DNA of 64,000 bases. Origin: Erythrobacter sp. Lineage in GTDB: Bacteria > Pseudomonadota > Alphaproteobacteria > Sphingomonadales > Sphingomonadaceae. This document shows, in pieces, positions 32,944 to 44,818 of the stretch. The notes beneath the pieces were generated by a model that saw nothing but the letters and a program-made list of their open reading frames with translations, had not been told where the DNA came from and ran no database searches. The DNA lies in NCBI GenBank assembly GCA_027311945.1, contig DAICXZ010000032.1:62001-126000 (forward strand), given 5' to 3'. The position numbers and the translations under genes were made by a program. How positions within the stretch are numbered: position 1 is the stretch's first letter; every line of letters starts with the position of its first letter.

Positions 32944-33052
32944 GCGCTCGCCCGTCCGGACGAGCGTCTTCGCGGCTATTCCCTTCACTGCGTTGCGGGG
33001 CCGCTGCGGGCGGGCGCTCGCCTTTGCGGTTTGCTGGTCGCAAACCGATATC
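32944..33052. repeat. Structured intergenic repeat region
   Basis: The 184-base gap between the GST and msrB genes holds two hairpins: CGCTCG and CGAGCG flanking a CCCGTCCGGA loop near 32947-32966, and a perfect eight-base stem CGGTTTGC/GCAAACCG at 33027-33047. The GC-rich text between resembles repeats seen between genes of related genomes. No T-tract marks a classic terminator. Confidence 0.5.
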
Positions 33053-33120
33053 GGCAACATTGCAAAGCTTTAATGGACCGATAGGTTGGCAAGCGCGACC
33101 GCGCTCTTGAGGAGACAATA

Positions 33121-33522
33121 ATGCCAGATAAGCTCAATCTCACCGAAGCCGAATGGCGCGAACGCCTGTCGCCCGAACAGTATCACGTCCTGCGCGAAGG
33201 AGGGACCGAGCGGGCCTTCACCGGGCAATACGAGAAGAACAAGATGGCGGGCGAATACGTCTGCGCGGCTTGCGGCCTGCCGCTGTTCGAGAGTTCGGAA
33301 AAGTACGACAGCGGGTCGGGCTGGCCCAGCTTTACCGCGCCCGCAAGCACCGATGCGGTGGAAGAACACCGCGACGTGTCGCACGGCATGATCCGCACCG
33401 AGGTCACCTGCGCGCGCTGTTCAGGCCATCTTGGCCATGTCTTCCCCGATGGCCCGGGCCCTGATGGCCTGCGCTATTGCATCAATTCGGCCTCACTGGA
33501 CTTCAAGCCGGAGGAAAACTGA
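33121..33522 (+). CDS. msrB: Peptide-methionine (R)-S-oxide reductase
   Basis: Repairs the R epimer of methionine sulfoxide in proteins. The 133-aa protein has zinc-binding cysteines C48/C51 (VCAACG) and C97/C100 (TCARCSGH) and the catalytic C120 in [18 protein letters not shown] and [10 protein letters not shown] are family signatures. It lacks a signal peptide, so it is cytoplasmic. msrA is about 13 kb away at 46046. Confidence 0.96.
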   Translation: MPDKLNLTEAEWRERLSPEQYHVLREGGTERAFTGQYEKNKMAGEYVCAACGLPLFESSEKYDSGSGWPSFTAPASTDAVEEHRDVSHGMIRTEVTCARCSGHLGHVFPDGPGPDGLRYCINSASLDFKPEEN

Positions 33523-33604
33523 ATTCTGGCGGCAGCTTGGCCGTTCACGCGCCATTAGCTTTGCCCTATGCATGCTGATCAGGTGACGCAGGAAGTGACG
33601 GTAG

Positions 33605-35770
33605 ATGGCCAGCGGGCGGGGTTCACGCTCCAGAAAAGTGAGTAAGGGCCGCAGCCCCAAGCAGTCCGGGGCCTTTTGGCGCTGGACCAAGCGGCTTATG
33701 GTCGTCGGCTTTATCGCGGCCGGGCTCGGGGCCGTGGCCCTGTTTACGGCCGTCTATTTCGCGGCGCAGGAAATGCCCGGCTTCGACCAGCTCAAGTCGA
33801 GCCAGAACGGCCAGACCATCGTGGTGCGCGCGCGCGACGGGACCGAGATCGTCGAGCTTGGCCCGTCCTACGGCGAATGGCTCGATGCCGGCGAAATCCC
33901 CGAAGTTATGAAGCATGCGATGGTTTCGGTGGAAGACCACCGGTTCTATTCGCACATCGGGATCGACCCGATGGGGCTGGCCCGCGCGGTCTATAACGCG
34001 GTGCAGCAGGATCGCGGGGTTTCCGCCACCTCGACGATCACCCAGCAGCTGGCGCGCAACGTGTTCCTCAACTCCAACCGCACGCTCGACCGCAAGGCGC
34101 GCGAGGCGGTGCTGGCCCTCGCGCTCGAATGGAATTTCTCGAAGGAGCAGATCCTCGAGCTGTATCTCAACAAGGTCTATTTCGGCGGGGGCGCCTATGG
34201 GATCGACAGCGCCAGCCGCAAGTTCTTCAGCCACTCGGCGCGCGAGCTGAGCCTTGAGGAAGCCGCGATCATCGCCGGGCTGGTCAAGGCGCCCAGCCGC
34301 TATTCGCCCACCGCCGATGCGCAGGCTGCGGTTGACCGTGCGCGCGTGGTGATCGGGCAGATGGTTGCCTATGGCGATCTCGATCCGGCCCGTGTGCCGC
34401 AGTTCGACACCTCGATTGTTCACGTGCGCGAAGAGGCGGGGCAGAACTCGATCCGCTATTTCACCGACTGGGCGCTGCCGCAGCTCGACCTGCTGCTGCC
34501 GAACGGTTCGAACGAGCCGATCGATGTCTGGACCACCATAGACATCGGCATGCAGCAGGCCGCCACCGCTGCGGTGAAATCGAGCGTGCCCGATGGCGCA
34601 CAGGGAGCTCTCGTCAGCCTTGATCGCGACGGCGCGATCCTCGCCATGGTCGGCGGTACTGACTATGTGACCAGCAACTACAACCGCGCCACCGAAGCGC
34701 TGCGCCAGCCCGGCTCGGCCTGGAAGCTGTTTGTCTATCTAACCGCGCTGGAGGGTGGCTACCGCCCCGACGATACCGTGCACGACCAGCCCGTCACCAT
34801 TGATGGGTGGAGCCCGCGTAACTCGGGCGGCACCTATGCCGGCGCGATCGACGTTCGCAGCGCCTTTGCCTATTCGAAGAACACCGTCGCAGCCTCGCTC
34901 GGCTACGAGTTCGGCTTCTCGAACGTCGCCTCGATGGCGCGCCGGTTCGGCATCACCACGCCCATCTCCACGCTTCCCGCCATGGTGCTTGGGTCCAGCG
35001 AGGTGCGCGTGATCGACCTCACCCGCGCCTTTGCCGCCGTCGCCGCGAAGGGGCAGTCGGTCGAACCCTATGGCATTGTCCGCGTGACCGGCGCCGACGG
35101 GCGCGAACTCTATCGCCACGAGGAGCCGAGGGCTTATCAGCTCGTGCCCGACTATGTCGCCGCCGGGATCACCGACCTGTTGCAGACGGCGGTCGCCACC
35201 GGCACAGGCCGTGCTGCGCAGATCGGCCGACCGGTCGCAGGCAAGACCGGCACCACGTCGAGCAACAAGGATGGCTGGTTCGTGGGCTTCTCCTCCGGCA
35301 TCACCACCGGCGTGTGGATGGGCCGCGACGATGCCAAGCAGGTGGCGGGCCTTTCTGGCGGCCGCGCACCTGCTTCAGCCTTTGCGGCCTACATGCGCTA
35401 TGCGGTGAAGGATCGCCCGGTCGAGCCGTTCGAGACCGATCTGCAACTACCCGAATGGCAGCTGGAACCCGATGACGAGTACTACTACGGCGAGGATTCG
35501 GACTACTATTACTTCATCGACGAGAACGGCAATCTGGTTGAACCGGAACGCCCTGGCGCGGCGCGTCAGGAGGCTCCATCCTACGACCAGCTTGACCCCG
35601 CAGGGATGGACCGTGATCCACCGCCTGCCGCCAATGACGGCTTCCTCGATCGCGCGATCAATGGCCTGCGTCCCGGCCGCGAGCGGCCCGAAGCGCCTGC
35701 CGGGCCTGATCAGCCGGCCGCGCCCCCGACGCAGCCCGCCGACCGGCGCTATCAACAGCCGACCAATTGA
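33605..35770 (+). CDS. Class A penicillin-binding protein (PBP1A family)
   Basis: Bifunctional peptidoglycan glycosyltransferase and transpeptidase. The 721-aa protein has a basic cytoplasmic tail, one membrane segment (residues about 31-53), a GT51 domain with E110 (VSVEDHRFYSH) and TITQQLARNVFL, and a transpeptidase domain with S371-A-W-K374, S424-K-N, and GKTGTTSSNKD. The C-terminal 100 residues are acidic, then proline-rich and low in complexity. It ends just before a strong terminator. Pbp1C-like assignment is less likely because the SxN and KTG spacing fits PBP1A. Confidence 0.93.
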   Translation: MASGRGSRSRKVSKGRSPKQSGAFWRWTKRLMVVGFIAAGLGAVALFTAVYFAAQEMPGFDQLKSSQNGQTIVVRARDGTEIVELGPSYGEWLDAGEIPEVMKHAMVSVEDHRFYSHIGIDPMGLARAVYNAVQQDRGVSATSTITQQLARNVFLNSNRTLDRKAREAVLALALEWNFSKEQILELYLNKVYFGGGAYGIDSASRKFFSHSARELSLEEAAIIAGLVKAPSRYSPTADAQAAVDRARVVIGQMVAYGDLDPARVPQFDTSIVHVREEAGQNSIRYFTDWALPQLDLLLPNGSNEPIDVWTTIDIGMQQAATAAVKSSVPDGAQGALVSLDRDGAILAMVGGTDYVTSNYNRATEALRQPGSAWKLFVYLTALEGGYRPDDTVHDQPVTIDGWSPRNSGGTYAGAIDVRSAFAYSKNTVAASLGYEFGFSNVASMARRFGITTPISTLPAMVLGSSEVRVIDLTRAFAAVAAKGQSVEPYGIVRVTGADGRELYRHEEPRAYQLVPDYVAAGITDLLQTAVATGTGRAAQIGRPVAGKTGTTSSNKDGWFVGFSSGITTGVWMGRDDAKQVAGLSGGRAPASAFAAYMRYAVKDRPVEPFETDLQLPEWQLEPDDEYYYGEDSDYYYFIDENGNLVEPERPGAARQEAPSYDQLDPAGMDRDPPPAANDGFLDRAINGLRPGRERPEAPAGPDQPAAPPTQPADRRYQQPTN

Positions 35771-35787
35771 GGGCTGACACGGGTGCG

Positions 35788-35825
35788 AAAAAGCCCCGCT
35801 CGGCGTGTGCCGGGCGGGGCTTTTT
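35788..35825. terminator. Bidirectional intrinsic terminator between PBP and degP genes
   Basis: AAAAAGCCCCGC and GCGGGGCTTTTT pair around a 14-base apical part that itself pairs (CGGC/GCCG). With A-runs on one side and T-runs on the other it serves both the plus-strand penicillin-binding protein gene (ending 35770) and the minus-strand degP gene (ending 35858). Confidence 0.9.
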
Positions 35826-35857
35826 CTTGGGCGTTTGCCGCTGCTGCTGCTGCGGAC

Positions 35858-37402
<1,545 letters not shown>

Positions 37403-37555
37403 GTCCTTATGTTCCTCTCTAACTGCAACATGCAGGAGCTGTTGGTCCTGCCGGTAGATTGGGCTTGTCCCGCGCCTTTTCCAGCGTACTGCGGCTGAAT
37501 GCGGCTTTAACGACAAGTGTAGTCGTAAATACCCGTCTGCCGCCATCCGGCTGCA

Positions 37556-38398
37556 TCAACGGCCGCGGAACTGGCGCAGATACTCGTTATTACCGTCCAT
37601 GATGATCGAGCTTTCGCCGTTGCCGGTCTCGAAAGTGCGGCGGTAAGACTGCATGGCGCGCCAGAAATCGTAGAACTCCGGGTCCTTGTTAAAGGCATCG
37701 GCGTAGATCTTGGCCGCCCGTGCCTCGGCTTCGGCGCGGATGATTTGCGCGTCACGACGGCTGCCGGCGCGGATCGTCTCGGCCTCTTCCTGCCGGTCTG
37801 ACTGCATCCGGGTAAAGGCGGCCTGGAGCGGCGTGCCCTGAGGCAGGTCGGCGCGTTTGATGCGCACATCAAGGATCTGCGCGCCATAGCGCCGCGCCTG
37901 AGCGTCGAGCACCTCACGGATCCGGGTCATCGCGTTGCCGCGCTCAGCAGTCAGGAGGCTGGCGAAGGTGCGCCGTCCCAGTTCCTGCCGCAGCACCGAG
38001 AGAAGAATTGGCGAGAGCTGGTTGCGCAGGTTTTCCTCGGTCCCTGCGCTCTGCACCATCAGCACGGGGTCGATAATGCGGAAGCGGGCATAGGCATCGA
38101 CTTCAAGCCGCTGCTGGTCCCGCGAAAGCACGGTTTCGCGCTCCATGTCCAAATCGAGCACACGGCGATCGACCATCTGCACCCGTTCGAGGACCGGAAT
38201 CCGCGGCACGATACCGGCCCCGGTCTTTCCGTAAGGCTGGTTCGGATTGAACGCGTTGATCTTGCGCACCGGTTCACCGGTGCGGACCACCACTGCCTGC
38301 TGGGTTTCGGGCACGATCACGAAGGAACTAGCCGCTACCACGAGCAGTCCGATCAGCGCCATGATGGCGAGCTTATGCTGTTGCCAGATCGCTTCCAT
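37556..38398 (-). CDS. hflC: Protease modulator HflC
   Basis: Band-7/SPFH membrane protein that forms a complex with HflK and restrains FtsH. The 280-aa product has one N-terminal membrane segment (LAIMALIGLLVVAASSFVIVP), then the SPFH domain with VVVRTGEPVRKI and FRIIDPVLMVQSAG, and a coiled coil with RSDRQEEAETIRAGSRRDAQIIRAEAEARA near residue 200. It starts one base from the hflK stop. Confidence 0.95.
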   Translation of the reverse strand: MEAIWQQHKLAIMALIGLLVVAASSFVIVPETQQAVVVRTGEPVRKINAFNPNQPYGKTGAGIVPRIPVLERVQMVDRRVLDLDMERETVLSRDQQRLEVDAYARFRIIDPVLMVQSAGTEENLRNQLSPILLSVLRQELGRRTFASLLTAERGNAMTRIREVLDAQARRYGAQILDVRIKRADLPQGTPLQAAFTRMQSDRQEEAETIRAGSRRDAQIIRAEAEARAAKIYADAFNKDPEFYDFWRAMQSYRRTFETGNGESSIIMDGNNEYLRQFRGR

Positions 38399-38399
38399 T

Positions 38400-39533
38400 T
38401 TACTGGCCCTCCGGCTTCGATGGCGGGGACGTGACTGTCACGCTGTTGCCCTGCGCCTCTTGCGAACGTCGGCGCACTTCGGGCAGCGGCAGATAGGGCG
38501 TTACGCCTGCGCCATCCTCGATGATGGTCTTGTCGGTCTCGGCCAGCACGCTTTCCATGGTCTCGTAATAGAGGCGCTGGCGCGTCACCTGCGGGGCGAG
38601 GCGATACTGCTCGTAGATTTCGTTGAACTCGGCCGCGCCGCCCTGCGCCTGTGCGAGCAGCTGCTGCTCGTAGCGGCGCGCCTCGTTGAGATTGCGCTCG
38701 GCGTCCTGCCTTGCGGCGAGCACGTCGTTGAAGGCCTCGATTACCTGTTGCGGAGCCTCGGTCTTGTCGATCGCGATACCCTGGATCGCGACGCCTGCGC
38801 CATAGCCGTCGAGGATCGTCTGCATACGCGTGCGCACGCGGAATTCTACCTGCTCGCGCCCCGCGCCCGACAGCACCGTGTCGAGATCGGTCTCGGCCAC
38901 CGAGGCGCGCATCGCGGCTTCGGCCACTTCGCGCACGGTTTCGGCCGGCTCGGCGAGCTGGAACCTGAACTGGGCCAGATCCTTGATGTTCCAGCGGATG
39001 ATATAGGACAGATCGACGAGATTCTGATCGCCGGTGAGGATCAGGTTTTCATCGCCGCCGCCAATGGTTTCGAGGCGGATCTGGCTGACATTCTCGACCT
39101 CGACCATCTGGATAGGCCACGGCCAGGAAATGTTGGTGCCGGGCTGCATGGGGCCTGCATACTGGCCGCCGAACCATGTCTTGATGCCCGCTTCGCGCGG
39201 CTGCACGAAGTGGACCGAGGTGGTCCCGATCCACAGCAGCACGATCGCGCCGATGGCGAGCGGGAACCAGCTCTTGCCGCCAGGCCGTTCGGGCAAGCGG
39301 AAGTTCGGACCGCGCGGGCCGCCGGTGCGGCGCGGGCCTTCTGGGCCGCGGTTCTTGAACAGATCCTCGATGCTGGCCGAACCGCGCGAGCCATCCTTGC
39401 CGCCGGGCAACCATGGGTTGCGCGGGCCCTCGTCGCCCGAAGGCGTGGGAGTAGGCGTGCCATCTCCATTGCCGCCAGAGTTATCGCCATTGTTGCCCGA
39501 GGGCTTGCCCCAAGGGCTTCCTTTGCCGGCCAT
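38400..39533 (-). CDS. hflK: FtsH protease modulator HflK
   Basis: The 377-aa partner of HflC. It has a Gly/Pro/Asn-rich cytoplasmic N-terminus (KPSGNNGDNSGGNGDG), a membrane segment near residues 90-112 (WFPLAIGAIVLLWIGTTSVHFV), and an SPFH domain (GIKTWFGGQYAGPMQPGTN) followed by a coiled coil rich in E, R, A and Q. The start at 39533 has GAAAGGA about eleven bases upstream; in-frame ATGs at 39575 and 39581 are alternatives. Divergent from mrp. Confidence 0.93.
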   Translation of the reverse strand: MAGKGSPWGKPSGNNGDNSGGNGDGTPTPTPSGDEGPRNPWLPGGKDGSRGSASIEDLFKNRGPEGPRRTGGPRGPNFRLPERPGGKSWFPLAIGAIVLLWIGTTSVHFVQPREAGIKTWFGGQYAGPMQPGTNISWPWPIQMVEVENVSQIRLETIGGGDENLILTGDQNLVDLSYIIRWNIKDLAQFRFQLAEPAETVREVAEAAMRASVAETDLDTVLSGAGREQVEFRVRTRMQTILDGYGAGVAIQGIAIDKTEAPQQVIEAFNDVLAARQDAERNLNEARRYEQQLLAQAQGGAAEFNEIYEQYRLAPQVTRQRLYYETMESVLAETDKTIIEDGAGVTPYLPLPEVRRRSQEAQGNSVTVTSPPSKPEGQ

Positions 39534-39669
39534 TGCCAGTGCGATCCTTTCGATCTTCCCGCCCAATCGTTCCATAGCCATACTGTATAGGGCCGCTTGT
39601 CACGAAAAACAGGGGCGAAGGGCAAGTTTTCGGTGCGCGGGGCCAGCCAAACCGGCTAGGGGCAGCGCC

Positions 39670-40635
<966 letters not shown>

Positions 40636-40678
40636 GCCGGGCACAGTGGCCTGAGTTCGGCCTAGGAGACCGCTTCCG

Positions 40679-42973
40679 GTGCAGCTGACACGGCGAGGAA
40701 TACTGGCAGGGGCCGCGCTTGGCGGCGGTTTGCTCGTCGCCTGGACGCTGCTGCCGCGCCAGTTCGACAACCCGTTGTCGCCTTCGACGAACGAGGTTGC
40801 TTTCGATGCCTGGGTGAAGATTGCGGCTGACGGCGTCGTCACCGTGGCGGTGCCGCAACTCGAAATGGGGCAGGGCGTCACCACGCTCCTGCCGCAGATC
40901 GTGGCGATGGAGCTGGGCGCGGACTGGCGGCAGGTCGCCGTCGAGCCTGCGCCGGTTAGCGGAGCCTATGCCAATCTCCCGCTGGCGGCGCGCTGGGCGC
41001 CCCTGTGGATGCCGATGTTCCCCGATCTCGCCAGCGAGCCGGGTGACATATTCGTCGAGCGGTTTGCAGAAGGGTCCAACTTCACCGTCACCGCGCAGGG
41101 CGCGACCCTCGCTGCATACGAGCTGGCCTGCCGCGATGCGGGGGCTTCGGCGCGCGCGCTGCTGGCCATGGTCGCGGCGGACAAGTGGGGCGTCGCGTGG
41201 GAGGAATGCGAGGCTGGGGGCGGCTTTATCCGCCATGGCGAGAGAGCGGCGAGCTTTGCCGAACTGGCGCTCGATGCGGCGCGCTACGATCCGCCCGAGG
41301 TGCCGCCGCTAAGGGCGCAGCCGCCCGCCGAGCCGGTGGGTGACATCGGCCTCGGCGAGCAGCCGCGCACGGCCTTCCCCCGGCTCGACCTGCCGAGCAA
41401 GGTCGACGGTAGCTACACCTTCGCCGCCGACGTGCGCCTGCCCGACATGGTCTATGCCGCGATCCGCCGTGCCCCGCTCGACAAGGGCAGGCTGGCCGAT
41501 TTCGATCCCTTGCTCGCAAGCGGGCAACGGGGACTGATCCAGCTCGTGCAGGGCAAGGGCTGGCTGGCAGCGCTCGGCGAAACATGGTGGGCGGCGGAGG
41601 AGGCGCTGAAAAAGATCGCGCCGCAGTTCTCCAATGTCCGCACCGTGCGCAGCGAGACCATCGCCGATCAGCTCGACGAGGCAGTGCTGCGCGGCGAATC
41701 GACCGTAATTGCTTCGCGCGGCGATGGCGCGGAAGGCCTGCAATCGAACGAGGCGCGCCGCTATGAGGTTGCCCCGGCGGTTCACGCCACGCTCGAAACG
41801 AGCTGCGCCACCGCGCGTCTGAGCGACGGTACGCTCGAACTGTGGCTGGCGACGCAGGCACCCCAGGCGGCCCGCGTGGCAGCGGCGCGTGCGCTCGGCA
41901 TCTCCACCAGCAATGTCGTGCTCTATCCGGTGTCGGCGGGCGGCAGCTTCGACCGCCGGCTCGACAATGCAATCGCCATCGAGGTGGCACTGCTGGCGCG
42001 CGAGGCGGGGCGTCCGGTGCAGCTGACATGGTCGCGCTGGCAGGAACATGTCGCGAGCTATCCGCGCATGCCTGCCACGGGGATACTCGGCGCGCAGGTG
42101 GGCGCCGACGGCACCATCGCCACCCTGCGCGCTAGGCTCGCCTCACCACCGACGATGCGCGAATTCGGCCGTCGCCTGTTCGACAACAAGACCAGCTGGG
42201 CGGCGATCGAGGAAGTGGCGGGAGAAGCCGATCCCTTCGCGGTGGAAGGCATGGACTCGCCCTATGCGATCCCGAACATTGCGGTCGAACATGTGCCGGC
42301 TTCCATCGCGTTGCCCTCGGCGCCGATGCGGGGGCGCGCCGATGCGATCACCTGCTTCATGCGTGAAAGCTTCATCGACGAAATCGCGCACAAGTACGAG
42401 CGCGAGCCGCTTTCGTATCGTATATCGATGCTCGGCGGAGACGCGCGGTTGGCGGCCTGCCTGCAACAGGTCGCGCGGATGGCCGAATGGGACGGCGGCG
42501 CGCCCGGCACCGGGCAGGGGCTTGCCTGCCATGTCATGCGTGACGGCGTGACCGGGATCGGCGAGCAAGGTCCCGCCAGCGGTAGGATCGCGGTGATCGC
42601 CACGGCCAGCGCAGGTGCGGGCGGAGTGCGCGTGAGCCGCATCGCCGCCTGTGTCGATATCGGCCGGGTGGTCAACCGCGACCTGGCCCTGCAGCAGATC
42701 GAAGGCGGGCTGATCTTCGGCCTCAGCCTCGCGCTCGGCTCGGCCACTGACTATGCCGATGGCCTGCCCACCCACGGGCGCTTGGCGGCGCTCGGCCTGC
42801 CAACGCTGGCCGATTGCCCCGAGATCGTGGTCGAGTTCGTCAGCAGCTATTTGCCGCCGTTCGACCCGGGCGAAATCGGGGTGGCCGCGATTGCCCCTGC
42901 CGTTGCCAACGCCTTTTTTGCCGCAACCGGGCTGCGTCTGCGCCGTCTTCCGCTTATATCGGCGCTCACATGA
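40679..42973 (+). CDS. Xanthine dehydrogenase family molybdopterin-binding subunit (IorB/aldehyde oxidase-like), orphan
   Basis: A 764-aa molybdenum hydroxylase large subunit. It begins at a GTG with a TAGGAG ribosome binding site and a twin-arginine-type leader (TRRGILAGAALGGGLLVAW), so it is likely exported. VAVPQLEMGQGVTTLLPQIVAMEL and the terminal GEIGVAAIAPAVANAFFAATG follow the IorB/AdhB pattern, including the late glutamate used in catalysis. Normally such subunits need a small [2Fe-2S] partner; none is found nearby. It overlaps hemH by four bases (ATGA). The substrate (aldehyde or N-heterocycle) is unknown. Confidence 0.86.
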   Translation: MQLTRRGILAGAALGGGLLVAWTLLPRQFDNPLSPSTNEVAFDAWVKIAADGVVTVAVPQLEMGQGVTTLLPQIVAMELGADWRQVAVEPAPVSGAYANLPLAARWAPLWMPMFPDLASEPGDIFVERFAEGSNFTVTAQGATLAAYELACRDAGASARALLAMVAADKWGVAWEECEAGGGFIRHGERAASFAELALDAARYDPPEVPPLRAQPPAEPVGDIGLGEQPRTAFPRLDLPSKVDGSYTFAADVRLPDMVYAAIRRAPLDKGRLADFDPLLASGQRGLIQLVQGKGWLAALGETWWAAEEALKKIAPQFSNVRTVRSETIADQLDEAVLRGESTVIASRGDGAEGLQSNEARRYEVAPAVHATLETSCATARLSDGTLELWLATQAPQAARVAAARALGISTSNVVLYPVSAGGSFDRRLDNAIAIEVALLAREAGRPVQLTWSRWQEHVASYPRMPATGILGAQVGADGTIATLRARLASPPTMREFGRRLFDNKTSWAAIEEVAGEADPFAVEGMDSPYAIPNIAVEHVPASIALPSAPMRGRADAITCFMRESFIDEIAHKYEREPLSYRISMLGGDARLAACLQQVARMAEWDGGAPGTGQGLACHVMRDGVTGIGEQGPASGRIAVIATASAGAGGVRVSRIAACVDIGRVVNRDLALQQIEGGLIFGLSLALGSATDYADGLPTHGRLAALGLPTLADCPEIVVEFVSSYLPPFDPGEIGVAAIAPAVANAFFAATGLRLRRLPLISALT

Positions 42974-43992
42974 CCTGGACCGAACAGAAACTTCCCGCCG
43001 ATCATCCCCCCGTCGCCAGCGGCAAGGTGGGGGTGCTGGTCGTGAACCTCGGCACACCCGAAGCGCCTGATGCGCCCTCGGTGAAGCGCTATCTGGGCGA
43101 ATTCCTGTCCGACCGCCGGGTGATCGAAATTCCGTCGCTGGTGTGGCAGCCGATCCTGCGCGGGATCATCCTGAACACCCGCCCGAAGAAGAGCGCCCAT
43201 GCCTACAGCCAGGTGTGGACCGACGAGGGCTCGCCGCTCGCCGCAATCACCGCGCAGCAGGCGCGCGGGCTTCAGGAGCGGTTGGGCGCCAGCGTGATGG
43301 TCGACTGGGCGATGCGCTACGGCGCGCCGTCGATTCCCAACCAGCTCGAAAAGCTGATGCAGGCCGGGTGCGAGCGCATTCTGCTTGCGCCGCTCTATCC
43401 GCAGTATTGCGCCGCCACCACCGCAACGGTTGTGGACAAGGCTGGGGATTGGCTGCGGGAAAAGCGTTGGCAACCCTCGCTGCGCACGCTCCCGCCTTAT
43501 CACGACAACCCGGCCTATATCGCTGCGCTGGCGCAGGATCTGTGCGCACAGCTCGATGCGCTGGCCTTCGTGCCCGAGGTGCTGCTGCTAAGCTTCCACG
43601 GCATGCCTGCGCGCACGCTCCAACTGGGCGATCCTTATCACTGCCACTGCATGAAGACGGCGCGCCTGCTCGAAGCGGCGCTCGCGCGGCCCTCGCTGCG
43701 CATGGTGACGACCTTCCAGAGCCGCTTCGGCCGCGCCAAGTGGCTTGAACCCGCTACCGACACCGTGCTTGAAGCGGAGGCGAGAAAGGGGACCAAACGG
43801 CTCGCCATCGCCGCGCCGGGTTTTTCGGCCGATTGCCTCGAAACGCTGGAAGAGCTCGCGATCCGCGGGCGCGAGCAGTTCACCGAGGCGGGCGGCGAAC
43901 AGTTTGCCGCGCTTAGCTGTCTCAACGCAGGCGATGCGGGCATGGCCATGCTCGAAGCGCTGATGCGGCGCGAACTGGCGGGCTGGCTCTGA
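42970..43992 (+). CDS. hemH: Ferrochelatase
   Basis: Inserts Fe(II) into protoporphyrin IX, the last step of heme synthesis. The 340-aa product has VLVVNLGTPEAPDAPSVKRYL at the start, LAPLYPQYCAATT near residue 140, the catalytic H210 in LLSFHGMP and the GDPYHCHCMKTARLL stretch. The ATG overlaps the stop of the molybdoprotein gene by four bases. Together with hemN at 52243 it supplies heme for the cbb3 oxidase encoded further right. Confidence 0.95.
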   Translation: MTWTEQKLPADHPPVASGKVGVLVVNLGTPEAPDAPSVKRYLGEFLSDRRVIEIPSLVWQPILRGIILNTRPKKSAHAYSQVWTDEGSPLAAITAQQARGLQERLGASVMVDWAMRYGAPSIPNQLEKLMQAGCERILLAPLYPQYCAATTATVVDKAGDWLREKRWQPSLRTLPPYHDNPAYIAALAQDLCAQLDALAFVPEVLLLSFHGMPARTLQLGDPYHCHCMKTARLLEAALARPSLRMVTTFQSRFGRAKWLEPATDTVLEAEARKGTKRLAIAAPGFSADCLETLEELAIRGREQFTEAGGEQFAALSCLNAGDAGMAMLEALMRRELAGWL

Positions 43993-44011
43993 GCCGGTCC
44001 GGGCCGCCATC

Positions 44012-44608
44012 GTGAACGAGTATGTCCTGCTGTTCCTGGTGGTGTTCGCCGTCAATCTGCTGCCAGCGTTCGGGCCGCCGACCTGGTCGGTGATCCTGCT
44101 GTTCGGACTGCGTTCGCAGCTACCCTTGCCGGCCTTGGTACTCACCGCCGCGCTTGCTTCGTCGAGCGGGCGATATGTGCTCGCACACCTGTTCCGCCTG
44201 TTCGCCTCGCGCCTGTCGGAGAAAACCAAGGCCAACCTCGCCGCCGCCCGCGCCGCCTTCGAGGGCAAGCGCCACAGCGGCTTGATGGCGCTGGTGTTCT
44301 TCGCGGTGTCGCCATTGCCCTCGGCGCAGATGTTTGGCGCGATCGGGCTGGCGGGCGTGCGGATTGCTCCCTTTGTGGGGGCCTTTTTCCTCGGGCGGCT
44401 GGTGTCTTACAGCTTTTATGCCGGTTCGGCGCAATTGGTGGCCGAGCATACCAGCTTGGGTGAGACCTTTCAGGAAACGCTGACCAGTCCGCTGTCGATT
44501 GCGCTACAGCTGGTGCTGCTGGCGGGACTGGTCGCGATGACGAAGATCGACTGGGCGCGTTGGCTTGGCAAGCCGGACGAGAAGCCGCCGGAGCAACCGC
44601 GCGACTAG
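44012..44608 (+). CDS. Small multi-pass membrane protein, VTT/YqaA-like
   Basis: A 198-aa protein with about four hydrophobic segments (residues 5-30, 38-60, 88-130 and 160-180). The pattern FFAVSPLPSAQMFGAIGLAG followed by FLGRLVSYSFYAGSAQ resembles the SNARE-associated (VTT/DedA-like) membrane family. It starts with GTG, 19 bases after hemH. Function unknown. Its stop overlaps the stop of the convergent small gene on the minus strand. Confidence 0.75.
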   Translation: MNEYVLLFLVVFAVNLLPAFGPPTWSVILLFGLRSQLPLPALVLTAALASSSGRYVLAHLFRLFASRLSEKTKANLAAARAAFEGKRHSGLMALVFFAVSPLPSAQMFGAIGLAGVRIAPFVGAFFLGRLVSYSFYAGSAQLVAEHTSLGETFQETLTSPLSIALQLVLLAGLVAMTKIDWARWLGKPDEKPPEQPRD

Positions 44609-44760
44609 AAGTCTATCGCGATGCCGTCCTTCACCCAGTCGCCGTAGCGGGTGGGGCTCAGCTCTTCCTTGTCGGCACCCTTCTGCGGCGCGGGCAGCGG
44701 ATCGTTGGTCCAGTGCGCGGGCTTGGTGAAGGTTGTGGGGCGTTTGGTGGCTCGTTCCAT
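44605..44760 (-). CDS. DUF1674 protein, succinate dehydrogenase assembly factor 4 (SDHAF4) type
   Basis: A 51-aa product starting MERATKRPTTFTKPAHW and ending PTRYGDWVKDGIAIDF. The terminal P-T-R-Y-G-D-W-x-x-x-G-x-x-x-D-F is the conserved signature of DUF1674/SDHAF4, which binds the flavoprotein SdhA during assembly. An in-frame TAG 18 bases upstream of the ATG fixes the start. Its stop overlaps the end of the convergent membrane protein gene by four bases, and it is divergent from rsmB. Confidence 0.85.
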   Translation of the reverse strand: MERATKRPTTFTKPAHWTNDPLPAPQKGADKEELSPTRYGDWVKDGIAIDF

Positions 44761-44818
44761 GGCCTTGCCGATATGGGCCTACTGGCGCTGCGGCGCAACC
44801 GTCGCTAGGGCGAAGCGG

